Positions 1-4,677 of a DNA stretch of 5,626 bases are shown here, piece by piece. The stretch spans positions 1 through 5,626 of the forward strand of contig JAQBPS010000279.1 of the NCBI GenBank assembly GCA_028287415.1, in the 5' to 3' direction. The DNA is from Bacillota bacterium (lineage in GTDB: Bacteria > Bacillota > Sulfobacillia > Symbiobacteriales > Symbiobacteriaceae). The notes beneath the pieces were generated by a model. That model searched no databases. It worked only from the letters and a program-made list of their open reading frames with translations, and was not told where the DNA came from. How positions within the stretch are numbered: position 1 is the stretch's first letter; each line of letters begins with the position of its first letter. A program made the position numbers and the translations under genes.

Positions 1-26
1 GGATTTTCGTTTTGGTGGGCATCTTG

Positions 27-79
27 AGGTCGGGAGTGGGGTGTTTCAATATATATTTTTAACACCCAAGTCCCGACCT
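27..79. repeat. Imperfect inverted repeat (hairpin) with AT-rich loop
   Basis: The left arm at 27-45 and right arm at 61-79 match in 17 of 19 positions. They enclose a 15-base, almost pure A/T loop at 46-60. The stem could extend outward by a G-T wobble and a T-A pair. Neither side has a T-tract following the stem, so it does not look like an intrinsic terminator in either direction. It could be a palindromic intergenic element, an RNA 3' end structure of a gene further left, or a cruciform-prone site. Confidence 0.75.
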
Positions 80-100
80 TACAGAGGATCCCACAAGGAA

Positions 101-137
101 AATCCATGCAGATCCGTTAAATCCGTGGAATCCGTGA
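101..137 (+). repeat. Degenerate 9-bp TCCGTG tandem array
   Basis: Three adjacent 9-mers occur at 111-119 (GATCCGTTA), 120-128 (AATCCGTGG) and 129-137 (AATCCGTGA). A weaker copy, AATCCATGC, sits at 101-109, one base out of phase. Similar short intergenic arrays built on ATCCGTG are, from memory, common in several phyla with large genomes, Chloroflexota among them. Their function is not established. The array is non-coding and ends in the A-rich stretch GATAAAAATAG. Confidence 0.7.
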
Positions 138-188
138 TAAAAATAGAAAAACTCCCGCCCATACTCCCACACCTGCTAGAGCATCGTC

Positions 189-211
189 GCCGTCTGCGTG
201 CGGTGCGCGGG
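189..211 (+). repeat. 23-bp repeat, left copy (inverted partner at 3345-3367)
   Basis: These 23 bases are identical to the reverse complement of 3345-3367. Core words are GTCTGCGTG followed by CGGTGCGCGGG. Similarity continues leftward in degenerate form: CATCGTC here against CATCATCGCC in the other copy. With the shared 11-bp word at 21-31, this gives two inverted modules lying on either side of the three-gene operon. Confidence 0.85.
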
Positions 212-285
212 AACCGGGTAATAAATGCCTTCTCTCAACTGCCCCACCCCACCACCCTGAACCTCCTGGTATAGCGTGCCGCCCG

Positions 286-1455
286 GTGGCAAATTCTAGG
301 CAGGATGATCACCAGGGGAGTGATGTCCACTTGTCCCAGATATCTTTAGCGTTACCGCCGCAGGGGAATCTGTCGGGAGCGATGCTGGCGGGCCGGCCCG
401 CAGATGGCAAGCTGCGCTGGTTTGCTGACAACCTTGAGCGGGTCCTGACACAGAATGGCCACGCACTGCTGCCGGAGGGGGCGGGCGCACCTCGTCTCGT
501 GATCAACTTCACTCGTGCCGAACGACCCCGACCCTTTCGCCGCAAGGCGCAGGGCACCTTCGTGGTCTCTGTCGTCGAGGTGCATGAACAGCCGCCCGAT
601 ATTCTCAAGGCGGCCTACCCCGTGCTCATCCGGTCACTGTCAAACCTGCTCGTCTACAACGTGGCCGGGCCGGGTGAGCAATGGTCTACCTACTTTGTGA
701 CGCTGGAGCAGGGGTACTATCCGATCGATGCGGGCGGTGAGGCGGAGTACTTCGACGCTGTCTACCGGCGGCTGCGGCCGTTGGCGACGTCGCAGCTGGT
801 CGTGAACAACCTGTTTACGCGGGATCTCCCCCGGGAACTTTGGGAGGGCAACTTCAACACCCGGGCGCTGCGGCTGGCAGGACAGCAGCTCGACCGGATG
901 GAGTTGCTGCCCACCCCATTCCCGATTCAGGAACTGCTGCCGGCCCGCGACATGGCGCACGTCAAGCGGCTGTTCGGCCTTGGCGGGCTCAGCTACGGGA
1001 ACCTGAGCGTGCGCGAGGATGCGGACAGCTTCTGGATGAGCGCCAGCGGCGTGGACAAGGGGAACATGCAGGTGGTGGGCCGGGACATGCTGCTAATCAC
1101 CGGCTTTGACCCGGCACAGCGGGCCATGCGGGGGAGCATTCCCCCGGAGGTCGAGCCGCGGCGCGCCTCTGTGGACGCCATCGAGCATTGGATGCTCTAT
1201 CAGGAGCACCCGCAGATTGGTGCGATTGTCCATGTGCACGCCTGGATGGCGGGGGTGCCGAGCACCACCGTCAATTACCCCTGCGGCACGGCTGAACTGG
1301 CCCGGGAGGTGGCAGAGCTGGTGCGGCGGGCCCCGGACCCGGCCGGTGCTGTGATCGGGCTGAAGAACCATGGCCTGACGATCACCGGGCGGAGCCTTGC
1401 GGACATTTTCGAGCGCATCACGGGGCGCCTCCTGCCACAAGTGCCAATGACGTGA
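286..1455 (+). CDS. Class II aldolase/adducin-family protein with long N-terminal domain
   Basis: The protein has 389 residues, against about 210-250 for a typical class II sugar-phosphate aldolase, so more than half is an extra N-terminal part. The aldolase fold occupies roughly residues 222-385: GNLS (238-241), SASG (252-255), VHVHAW (315-320, with the metal-ligand pair H316/H318), GTAELA (334-339) and LKNHG (359-363, third ligand H362). These are the zinc-site motifs of the fuculose-1-phosphate aldolase / ribulose-5-phosphate epimerase superfamily. By spacing to the first ligand histidine, the position of the FucA catalytic Glu73 falls on Asp297. Residues 1-220 match no domain I recognise; YYPIDAG (144-150) and LWEGNFN (185-191) are distinctive. 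No signal peptide or membrane segment is seen. GTG 286 is the most upstream start possible (in-frame stop at 118, no start codon between). A TTG at 331, ten bases after AGGGGAG, and an ATG at 382 are alternatives. The stop overlaps the next gene by four bases. Family call is firm; substrate and even aldolase activity are open, since the fold also includes epimerases and non-catalytic adducin-like proteins. Confidence 0.88.
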   Translation: MANSRQDDHQGSDVHLSQISLALPPQGNLSGAMLAGRPADGKLRWFADNLERVLTQNGHALLPEGAGAPRLVINFTRAERPRPFRRKAQGTFVVSVVEVHEQPPDILKAAYPVLIRSLSNLLVYNVAGPGEQWSTYFVTLEQGYYPIDAGGEAEYFDAVYRRLRPLATSQLVVNNLFTRDLPRELWEGNFNTRALRLAGQQLDRMELLPTPFPIQELLPARDMAHVKRLFGLGGLSYGNLSVREDADSFWMSASGVDKGNMQVVGRDMLLITGFDPAQRAMRGSIPPEVEPRRASVDAIEHWMLYQEHPQIGAIVHVHAWMAGVPSTTVNYPCGTAELAREVAELVRRAPDPAGAVIGLKNHGLTITGRSLADIFERITGRLLPQVPMT

Positions 1456-2243
1456 AACACCGAGTGGTGCTGATCACAGGGGCGTCCGGCGGCATTGGCC
1501 TGGCAACCGCCCGCGCACTGGCAGGTCCCGACACCCAGCTGTTCCTGGCCGGGCGCCGACCCGAGCGGCTCAACGCCGCCGCCGCTGCCCTTCAGGCGGT
1601 ACCGCTCCTGGCCGATCTTTCTGATGCGGCCGACGTGGCGCACATGGTCGAAGCGGTCCGCCGGAAGGCGGGGCACCTCGATGTGCTGGTCAACTGCGCC
1701 GGCCAGCTGGAGGTGGGGCCCGCCGAACAGCTCGGGGTGGCGGTGGCGGAACAGCTGATTCGCGTCAACTACCTCGGGGCGATCCGGGTGGTGCATGCCT
1801 GCCTCCCGCTGCTGCGCATGGGCGAGCAGCCTGTGATCGTCAACGTTTCCTCATTTGCAGGGCGAGTGGCACCGCCCTTCATGGCGGCCTATGCCGCCAG
1901 CAAGTTCGCCCTCAACGGCTACTCGCACGCCCTGCGTCAGGAGTTGCGCCCGGAGGGCATCCATGTGGGACTGGTGCTGCCCGGGCCCGTGGACACGCCC
2001 ATGGTGCATGGGCGGCTGGGCGGGGTCCACTATCCGGTCCCGCGGGGTGTGCCGACCCTGTCAGCCGAGCGGGTTGCCAGGGCGATTCTGGCGGTGATCA
2101 CGCAGCGGAGCCCCGAGGTGATCGTGCCCTGGCGGCTCAGGGCGGTGGGCCGGCTGGCCTCGGCTTATCCGGGCCTGGTTGACCGCCTGTACGCCCGGTT
2201 TCAGTCCGCACCGATCCCGCCAGCGGCACGAGGCAGTGAGTGA
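1452..2243 (+). CDS. Classical short-chain dehydrogenase/reductase (SDR)
   Basis: This is a 263-residue cytoplasmic NAD(P)(H)-dependent oxidoreductase of the classical SDR family, close to the usual 250-280 residues. Visible motifs are the nucleotide-binding TGASGGIG (9-16), AGRR (33-36, the arginines hinting at NADP preference), ADLSD (54-58), NCAG (81-84) and N106. The catalytic set is S134 in NVSS, and Y147 and K151 in YAASK. LPGPVDTPM (176-184) follows the active site. The C-terminal tail with VIVPWRLRAVGRL (223-235) resembles SDRs acting on lipid-like or other hydrophobic substrates, but that is only suggestive. GTG 1452 overlaps the aldolase stop as GTGA, with no clear Shine-Dalgarno, pointing to termination-reinitiation coupling. 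The next in-frame GTG (1464) would remove the first beta-strand residues and is less likely. The end overlaps the lipid kinase gene. The exact alcohol/ketone substrate cannot be stated. Confidence 0.95.
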   Translation: MKHRVVLITGASGGIGLATARALAGPDTQLFLAGRRPERLNAAAAALQAVPLLADLSDAADVAHMVEAVRRKAGHLDVLVNCAGQLEVGPAEQLGVAVAEQLIRVNYLGAIRVVHACLPLLRMGEQPVIVNVSSFAGRVAPPFMAAYAASKFALNGYSHALRQELRPEGIHVGLVLPGPVDTPMVHGRLGGVHYPVPRGVPTLSAERVARAILAVITQRSPEVIVPWRLRAVGRLASAYPGLVDRLYARFQSAPIPPAARGSE

Positions 2244-3220
2244 GAGGGGTCGACTCCGCCGTGAGAGCGTTGTTCATCGTCAATCCACGGGCGGGGCGGG
2301 GCGCCGGCCGCAAAATCTGGGAGCGAATCAGTCGGCGGGTTGGCGGCAATCGGCTGTTCGATGCAGTGATTCCCGGCAGTTCCGCCGAGACGCGGCAGGC
2401 AGCAGCAGATGCGGTGAAGGCGGGCATCGGTCGGGTCATCGTGGTGGGGGGCGACGGCACCCTGGCGGCGGTGGCAGGCGAGCTTGCCTTCAGCGCGACT
2501 ACGCTTGGCGTGATCCCTGCCGGCACCGGGAATGACTTCTGCCGCAATACCGGCATTCCCCGTCAGCCGGACGCCGCCCTGGAGATCGCGATCGGCAGCC
2601 AGACCCAGGTGATCGATATGGGGCAGGCGGCCGGCGGCCAGTACTTCCTGAACGCGGCGGGCATCGGCTTCGACGCCGAGGTGGCCGCTGCTGCGAGCGC
2701 CTTCCCGGCGGGCCTCGGGGGCACCCTGCCCTACCTGCTGGGGGCGTTCGCCACAATCTCCCGATACAAGCCCGTGCCGGTCGTAGTGACCGTTGATGAC
2801 CAGCGTTACTGCGGTCCGGCGATGCTGGTCGTGGCGGCGAATGGCCGGTGTTATGGCGGCGGGATGCAAGTCGCGCCCCTGGCTGATCCAGGCGACGGCC
2901 AGCTTGACGTATGTATCGCGACCGATGTGGGCCGCGTGGGACTGCTGAACCTGATCCGCCAGGCATACGCGGGCAGGCACATACGCCACCCGCGGGTGGT
3001 GATGCTGCGGGGTGCGAGTGTCAGCGTTGCGGTGGAGGGGGCGGTGCGCGCGCATCTGGACGGCGAGCCCCTGCCGCCGCAGTCGCTCACGTTCCAGGCC
3101 CGGCGCGGGGCGCTGTCGGTTGCCACACCGCTCCAGTTCCGCGTGGCGGTCGAGCGCGACTGGGCCGAGCTGGGCTATGGCCGATTCGGTTCATCTGCGT
3201 CTGCCTTCTGGTCGGAATAG
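2240..3220 (+). CDS. Diacylglycerol kinase-family lipid kinase (YegS/DgkB/LCB5 type)
   Basis: This 326-residue protein has the standard length and full motif order of the DAGK/sphingosine kinase catalytic family: NPRAGRG (15-21), the nucleotide-binding GGDGT (70-74), PAGTGNDF (93-100), FLNAAGIGFDAEV (136-148), GGGM...APLADPGDGQLDV (206-224) and DGEP (274-277). Members transfer the ATP gamma-phosphate to a lipid hydroxyl (diacylglycerol, sphingoid base, phosphatidylglycerol or undecaprenol-like lipids) at the membrane surface. There are no transmembrane segments, consistent with the soluble YegS/DgkB group and unlike the small integral-membrane DgkA. GTG 2240 overlaps the SDR stop as GTGA, with GAGG at 2230-2233 suitably placed. 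An alternative GTG at 2261 gives the start MRALFIVNPRAG, also typical of the family, so the true N-terminus may be seven residues shorter. No intrinsic terminator for the + strand is visible downstream. Lipid specificity is not deducible. Confidence 0.95.
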   Translation: MRGVDSAVRALFIVNPRAGRGAGRKIWERISRRVGGNRLFDAVIPGSSAETRQAAADAVKAGIGRVIVVGGDGTLAAVAGELAFSATTLGVIPAGTGNDFCRNTGIPRQPDAALEIAIGSQTQVIDMGQAAGGQYFLNAAGIGFDAEVAAAASAFPAGLGGTLPYLLGAFATISRYKPVPVVVTVDDQRYCGPAMLVVAANGRCYGGGMQVAPLADPGDGQLDVCIATDVGRVGLLNLIRQAYAGRHIRHPRVVMLRGASVSVAVEGAVRAHLDGEPLPPQSLTFQARRGALSVATPLQFRVAVERDWAELGYGRFGSSASAFWSE

Positions 3221-3255
3221 CTGACAGACCCGCTCTGCCCCCTTTCCATTTCAAT

Positions 3256-3298
3256 AAAAATAAAAAATACAGCTCGACCGGACATCCGGGCGAGCTGT
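3256..3298 (-). terminator. Rho-independent terminator of the MreB-like gene
   Basis: Read on the - strand, ACAGCTCG (3298-3291) pairs with CGAGCTGT (3276-3269). Inside, CCGG (3289-3286) pairs with CCGG (3281-3278) around the tetraloop ATGT, with a single mismatch between the two helices. The stem is followed by ATTTTTTATTTTT (3268-3256). This is a canonical intrinsic terminator about 107 bases after the MreB-like stop at 3405. On the + strand the stem is followed by GCTTATATG, with no T-run, so it should act in one direction only. Confidence 0.93.
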
Positions 3299-3330
3299 GC
3301 TTATATGTGGAGAGTTTTTACTGCCACGGA

Positions 3331-3341
3331 GACCTCAAGAT
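3331..3341 (-). repeat. 11-bp repeat word, copy 2
   Basis: GACCTCAAGAT here is the reverse complement of ATCTTGAGGTC at 21-31. The match with the left copy extends to 13 bases (19-31 against 3331-3343). It is repeated directly 46 bases further on at 3377-3387, and the two copies bracket the 23-bp inverted repeat. Confidence 0.7.
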
Positions 3342-3344
3342 GCA

Positions 3345-3367
3345 CCCGCGCACCGCACGCAGACGGC
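3345..3367 (-). repeat. 23-bp repeat, right copy (inverted partner at 189-211)
   Basis: This is the perfect reverse complement of 189-211, about 3.1 kb away on the other side of the operon. It lies between two direct copies of the word GACCTCAAGAT. Read with the neighbouring CCACGGAGACC (3323-3333), it resembles the degenerate CACGGAG / CGCAGACG style of intergenic repeat found dispersed in many large bacterial genomes. It falls in the 3' untranslated part of the MreB-like transcript, ahead of the terminator. Confidence 0.85.
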
Positions 3368-3376
3368 GGCGATGAT

Positions 3377-3387
3377 GACCTCAAGAT
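3377..3387 (-). repeat. 11-bp repeat word, copy 3
   Basis: This is a second direct copy of GACCTCAAGAT, 46 bases from that at 3331-3341. On the - strand the order is word, 23-bp repeat, word. The left module at 21-211 has the same word first and the 23-bp repeat second, but about 157 bases apart. Confidence 0.7.
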
Positions 3388-3404
3388 CTATAACCCGACC
3401 CCAG

Positions 3405-4406
3405 CTAAGCCTTCACCCGATAGAGGTTCACCCGGTGCCGGTTCTCCAGCACCCGGCCTGTCCCGATCGCCACCGCCTCCTGCGGCGAGTCCGCCAGGTG
3501 TACCGGCAGCCGGGTGCGGTCCGCAAGCCGCTCCACCAACCCCCTGAGCAGCGCACTGCCGCCGGTCAGGGTCAGCCCATTGCGGCTGATGTCCCCCAGC
3601 AGTTCCGGCGGGGTCCGCTCCAGCAGACCAATCACCACATGATCGATCTGGGCCAGCAGATCGCTGATCGCGTGATAGATCTCCCTGGCCTCCACATGAA
3701 CAGATGCGGGAATGCCCGTGGTCAGCAGGCGCCCCGTCAGCGTCGCTGTGCCGGTGGCCGCTTCAAGAAGAGCCGCGCCGTATTCAACCTTTAGCCGCTC
3801 GGCCGTAGGCGCACCGACCAGCAGGTTGTGCTCCCGCTTGAGGTAGCGGGCGATTGCCTCATCCATCTGATCGCCGGCCACGTTGCACGAGGCGGAAACG
3901 ACCACACCGCCGAGTGAAATCACAGCTGCGTTGGTCGAGCCGCTGCCGATGTCAACCAGCAGTGACCCGACGGCCTGCTCGACCGGGAGGCCGGCGCCCA
4001 GGGCGGCGGCCACCGTTTCCTCCATCAGATGGACGGTACCGGCGCCGGCCTGCACCGCTGCTTCGGCCAGCGCACGCTTGTCCACCTCGGAGGCATTGGA
4101 CTGGATCGCCAGGACAACGTGGGGACGCACCCATCGGCTGCCGGCAATCTGCCGGATCATATGTTTCAGCAGCGCCGTGCTGTGGTTTAGATCGGAAATC
4201 ACACCGCCCTGAATCGGGCGGACAGAGATGATGGTGTCAGGCGTTCTACCGATCATTTTGCTTGCGGCCTTGCCCACGGCGATGATCGCCTGGCTCTGCC
4301 GGTTAACGGCCACCACAGATGGCTCGCTCGCCACAACCCCACGACGCTTTACCACGACGACCGTATTGGCAGAACCCAGATCAATCCCGATCTCCTGCGC
4401 TAACAT
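3405..4406 (-). CDS. MreB/Mbl-like rod-shape actin homologue
   Basis: This 333-residue protein is an actin-fold ATPase of the MreB family, whose members polymerise on the inner membrane face and guide cell-wall synthesis. Landmarks are phosphate-1 GIDLGSANT (7-15), GRTPDTI (53-59), RPIQGGVISD (63-72), EE (129-130), AALGAGLP (134-141), phosphate-2 VDIGSGSTNAAV (151-162), VAGDQMDEAI (177-186), ERTPPEL (263-269), adenosine loop TGGSALL (281-287) and AVAIGTG (311-317). Length matches the usual 330-345. Two usually conserved stretches deviate: the segment normally VPSGIT reads IQSNAS (101-106), and EEP reads EET (129-131), which suggests a diverged paralogue rather than the main MreB. ATG 4406 is chosen because AAGGGGGAG lies four bases upstream and the family N-terminus begins there; an open frame continuing back to 4631 runs through repeat sequence and is not believable. 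No mreC, mreD or rodA adjoins it. A downstream terminator and divergent neighbour make it monocistronic. Confidence 0.93.
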   Translation of the reverse strand: MLAQEIGIDLGSANTVVVVKRRGVVASEPSVVAVNRQSQAIIAVGKAASKMIGRTPDTIISVRPIQGGVISDLNHSTALLKHMIRQIAGSRWVRPHVVLAIQSNASEVDKRALAEAAVQAGAGTVHLMEETVAAALGAGLPVEQAVGSLLVDIGSGSTNAAVISLGGVVVSASCNVAGDQMDEAIARYLKREHNLLVGAPTAERLKVEYGAALLEAATGTATLTGRLLTTGIPASVHVEAREIYHAISDLLAQIDHVVIGLLERTPPELLGDISRNGLTLTGGSALLRGLVERLADRTRLPVHLADSPQEAVAIGTGRVLENRHRVNLYRVKA

Positions 4407-4410
4407 GAGG

Positions 4411-4419
4411 CTCCCCCTT
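4411..4419 (-). promoter_or_regulatory. Strong Shine-Dalgarno site fixing the MreB-like start
   Basis: Read on the - strand, AAGGGGGAG ends four bases before the ATG at 4406-4404. It is the best ribosome-binding site in the window and decides the start codon against the longer open frame reaching 4631. Confidence 0.8.
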
Positions 4420-4590
4420 AATCGACCAGAGCGTCCTGCGGGCGGAATTTCGTGGCGATAAGCCCACTCTCTTCCAGCCCGAAGGATGCGATGTCTCCAT
4501 TTTCTTTCGCAGCAGTAATGCGGTTTTTTGGGGGTTAAAATACTTACCATTAGAAAATACAAATTTAGGAAAATACTATTCCGCCCGTGA

Positions 4591-4630
4591 CGTCCTACTG
4601 CGTCCTGCTGCGTCTTGTTACATCTTGTCA
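4591..4630 (+). repeat. Four in-register 10-bp direct repeats
   Basis: The units are CGTCCTACTG (4591-4600), CGTCCTGCTG (4601-4610), CGTCTTGTTA (4611-4620) and CATCTTGTCA (4621-4630). Neighbouring units match at 9, 6 and 7 of 10 positions, and all share C-TC-T at the same phase. The period is close to one helical turn, so all units face the same side of the DNA. The last six bases of the fourth unit are the -35 box TTGTCA of the promoter for the gene at 4678. Confidence 0.8.
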
Positions 4631-4653
4631 CTGATGGCCCCGCTCCGTATAAT
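4625..4653 (+). promoter_or_regulatory. Near-consensus sigma70-type promoter for the TPR-like gene
   Basis: TTGTCA (4625-4630) and a perfect TATAAT (4648-4653) are separated by exactly 17 bases. Transcription would begin near 4660, giving a leader of only about 18 bases before the GTG at 4678. The -35 box is embedded in the fourth unit of the 10-bp repeat array, so a protein bound to the array could directly contact or block RNA polymerase. Confidence 0.85.
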
Positions 4654-4677
4654 GGGAATTAATGGTAGCACCCGGGG

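Larger units (their letters stand above)
1..285. other. Intergenic region upstream of the aldolase-SDR-lipid kinase operon
   Basis: No convincing gene is visible in these 285 bases. The stretch is a mosaic of repeats: an 11-bp word at 21-31 that recurs twice near 3331-3387, an imperfect hairpin at 27-79, a TCCGTG array at 101-137 and a 23-bp repeat at 189-211. The end of any gene lying further left is not visible. The operon promoter is not clear. A TATAGC box at 270-275 has no recognisable -35 partner and would start transcription only a few bases before the GTG at 286, giving an almost leaderless message. That fits the absence of a Shine-Dalgarno site before 286 but is a weak call. A second weak candidate is the AT-rich TGATAAAAAT at 135-144, at the end of the repeat array. 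Confidence 0.6.
3221..3404. other. Convergent intergenic region with terminator and repeats
   Basis: This 184-base gap lies between the stop of the lipid kinase gene (+) and the stop of the MreB-like gene (-). It contains the - strand terminator at 3256-3298, two direct copies of an 11-bp word (3331-3341, 3377-3387) and, between them, the inverted 23-bp repeat at 3345-3367. On the + strand no stem followed by a T-run was found after 3220. The operon may end by another mechanism or run into the antisense strand of the neighbouring gene. Confidence 0.6.
4407..4677. other. Divergent intergenic region between MreB-like and TPR-like genes
   Basis: This 271-base gap separates two genes that point away from each other. 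From left to right it holds the MreB-like ribosome site, a GC-rich leader, an AT-rich patch at about 4499-4580, a four-unit 10-bp repeat (4591-4630) and a strong + strand promoter (4625-4653). The AT-rich patch probably holds the - strand promoter of the MreB-like gene, but only weak boxes are seen there: TTGTAT at 4562-4557 and TTTAAC at 4539-4534, 17 bases apart, poor matches to sigma70 consensus. The implied 5' leader of the MreB-like mRNA is about 120 bases. Confidence 0.6.

Noticed and set aside
101..137. CRISPR array
   Set aside because: The repeat unit is 9 bp with no spacers and the units are contiguous and degenerate.
41..274. Small 77-residue open frame on the + strand
   Set aside because: It starts with GTG inside the left hairpin arm, runs through the TCCGTG array and the 23-bp repeat, has no ribosome site and gives a composition driven by the repeats. 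It is not a believable gene.
2201..3055. Long - strand open frames opposite the operon genes, for example 2201-3055
   Set aside because: They are antisense shadows of high-GC coding sequence. The + strand frames there carry unambiguous SDR and lipid kinase motifs.
3256..3298. Terminator acting also for the lipid kinase operon on the + strand
   Set aside because: On the + strand the stem is preceded by A-runs and followed by GCTTATATG, without a T-tract, so there is no support for termination in that direction.
21..3387. Composite transposon or integrated element enclosing the operon
   Set aside because: The flanking inverted repeats are short and there is no transposase, integrase, terminal direct duplication or shift in base composition within the operon. 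Only the repeat framing itself is reported.
4591..4630. Replication-origin iterons
   Set aside because: There are only four 10-bp units, they run into a promoter, and there is no DnaA-box cluster or replication gene nearby.
4407..4631. 75-residue N-terminal extension of the MreB-like gene
   Set aside because: The extension translates the 10-bp repeat array and the AT-rich promoter patch, and family members start at the equivalent of the ATG at 4406, which has a strong ribosome site.
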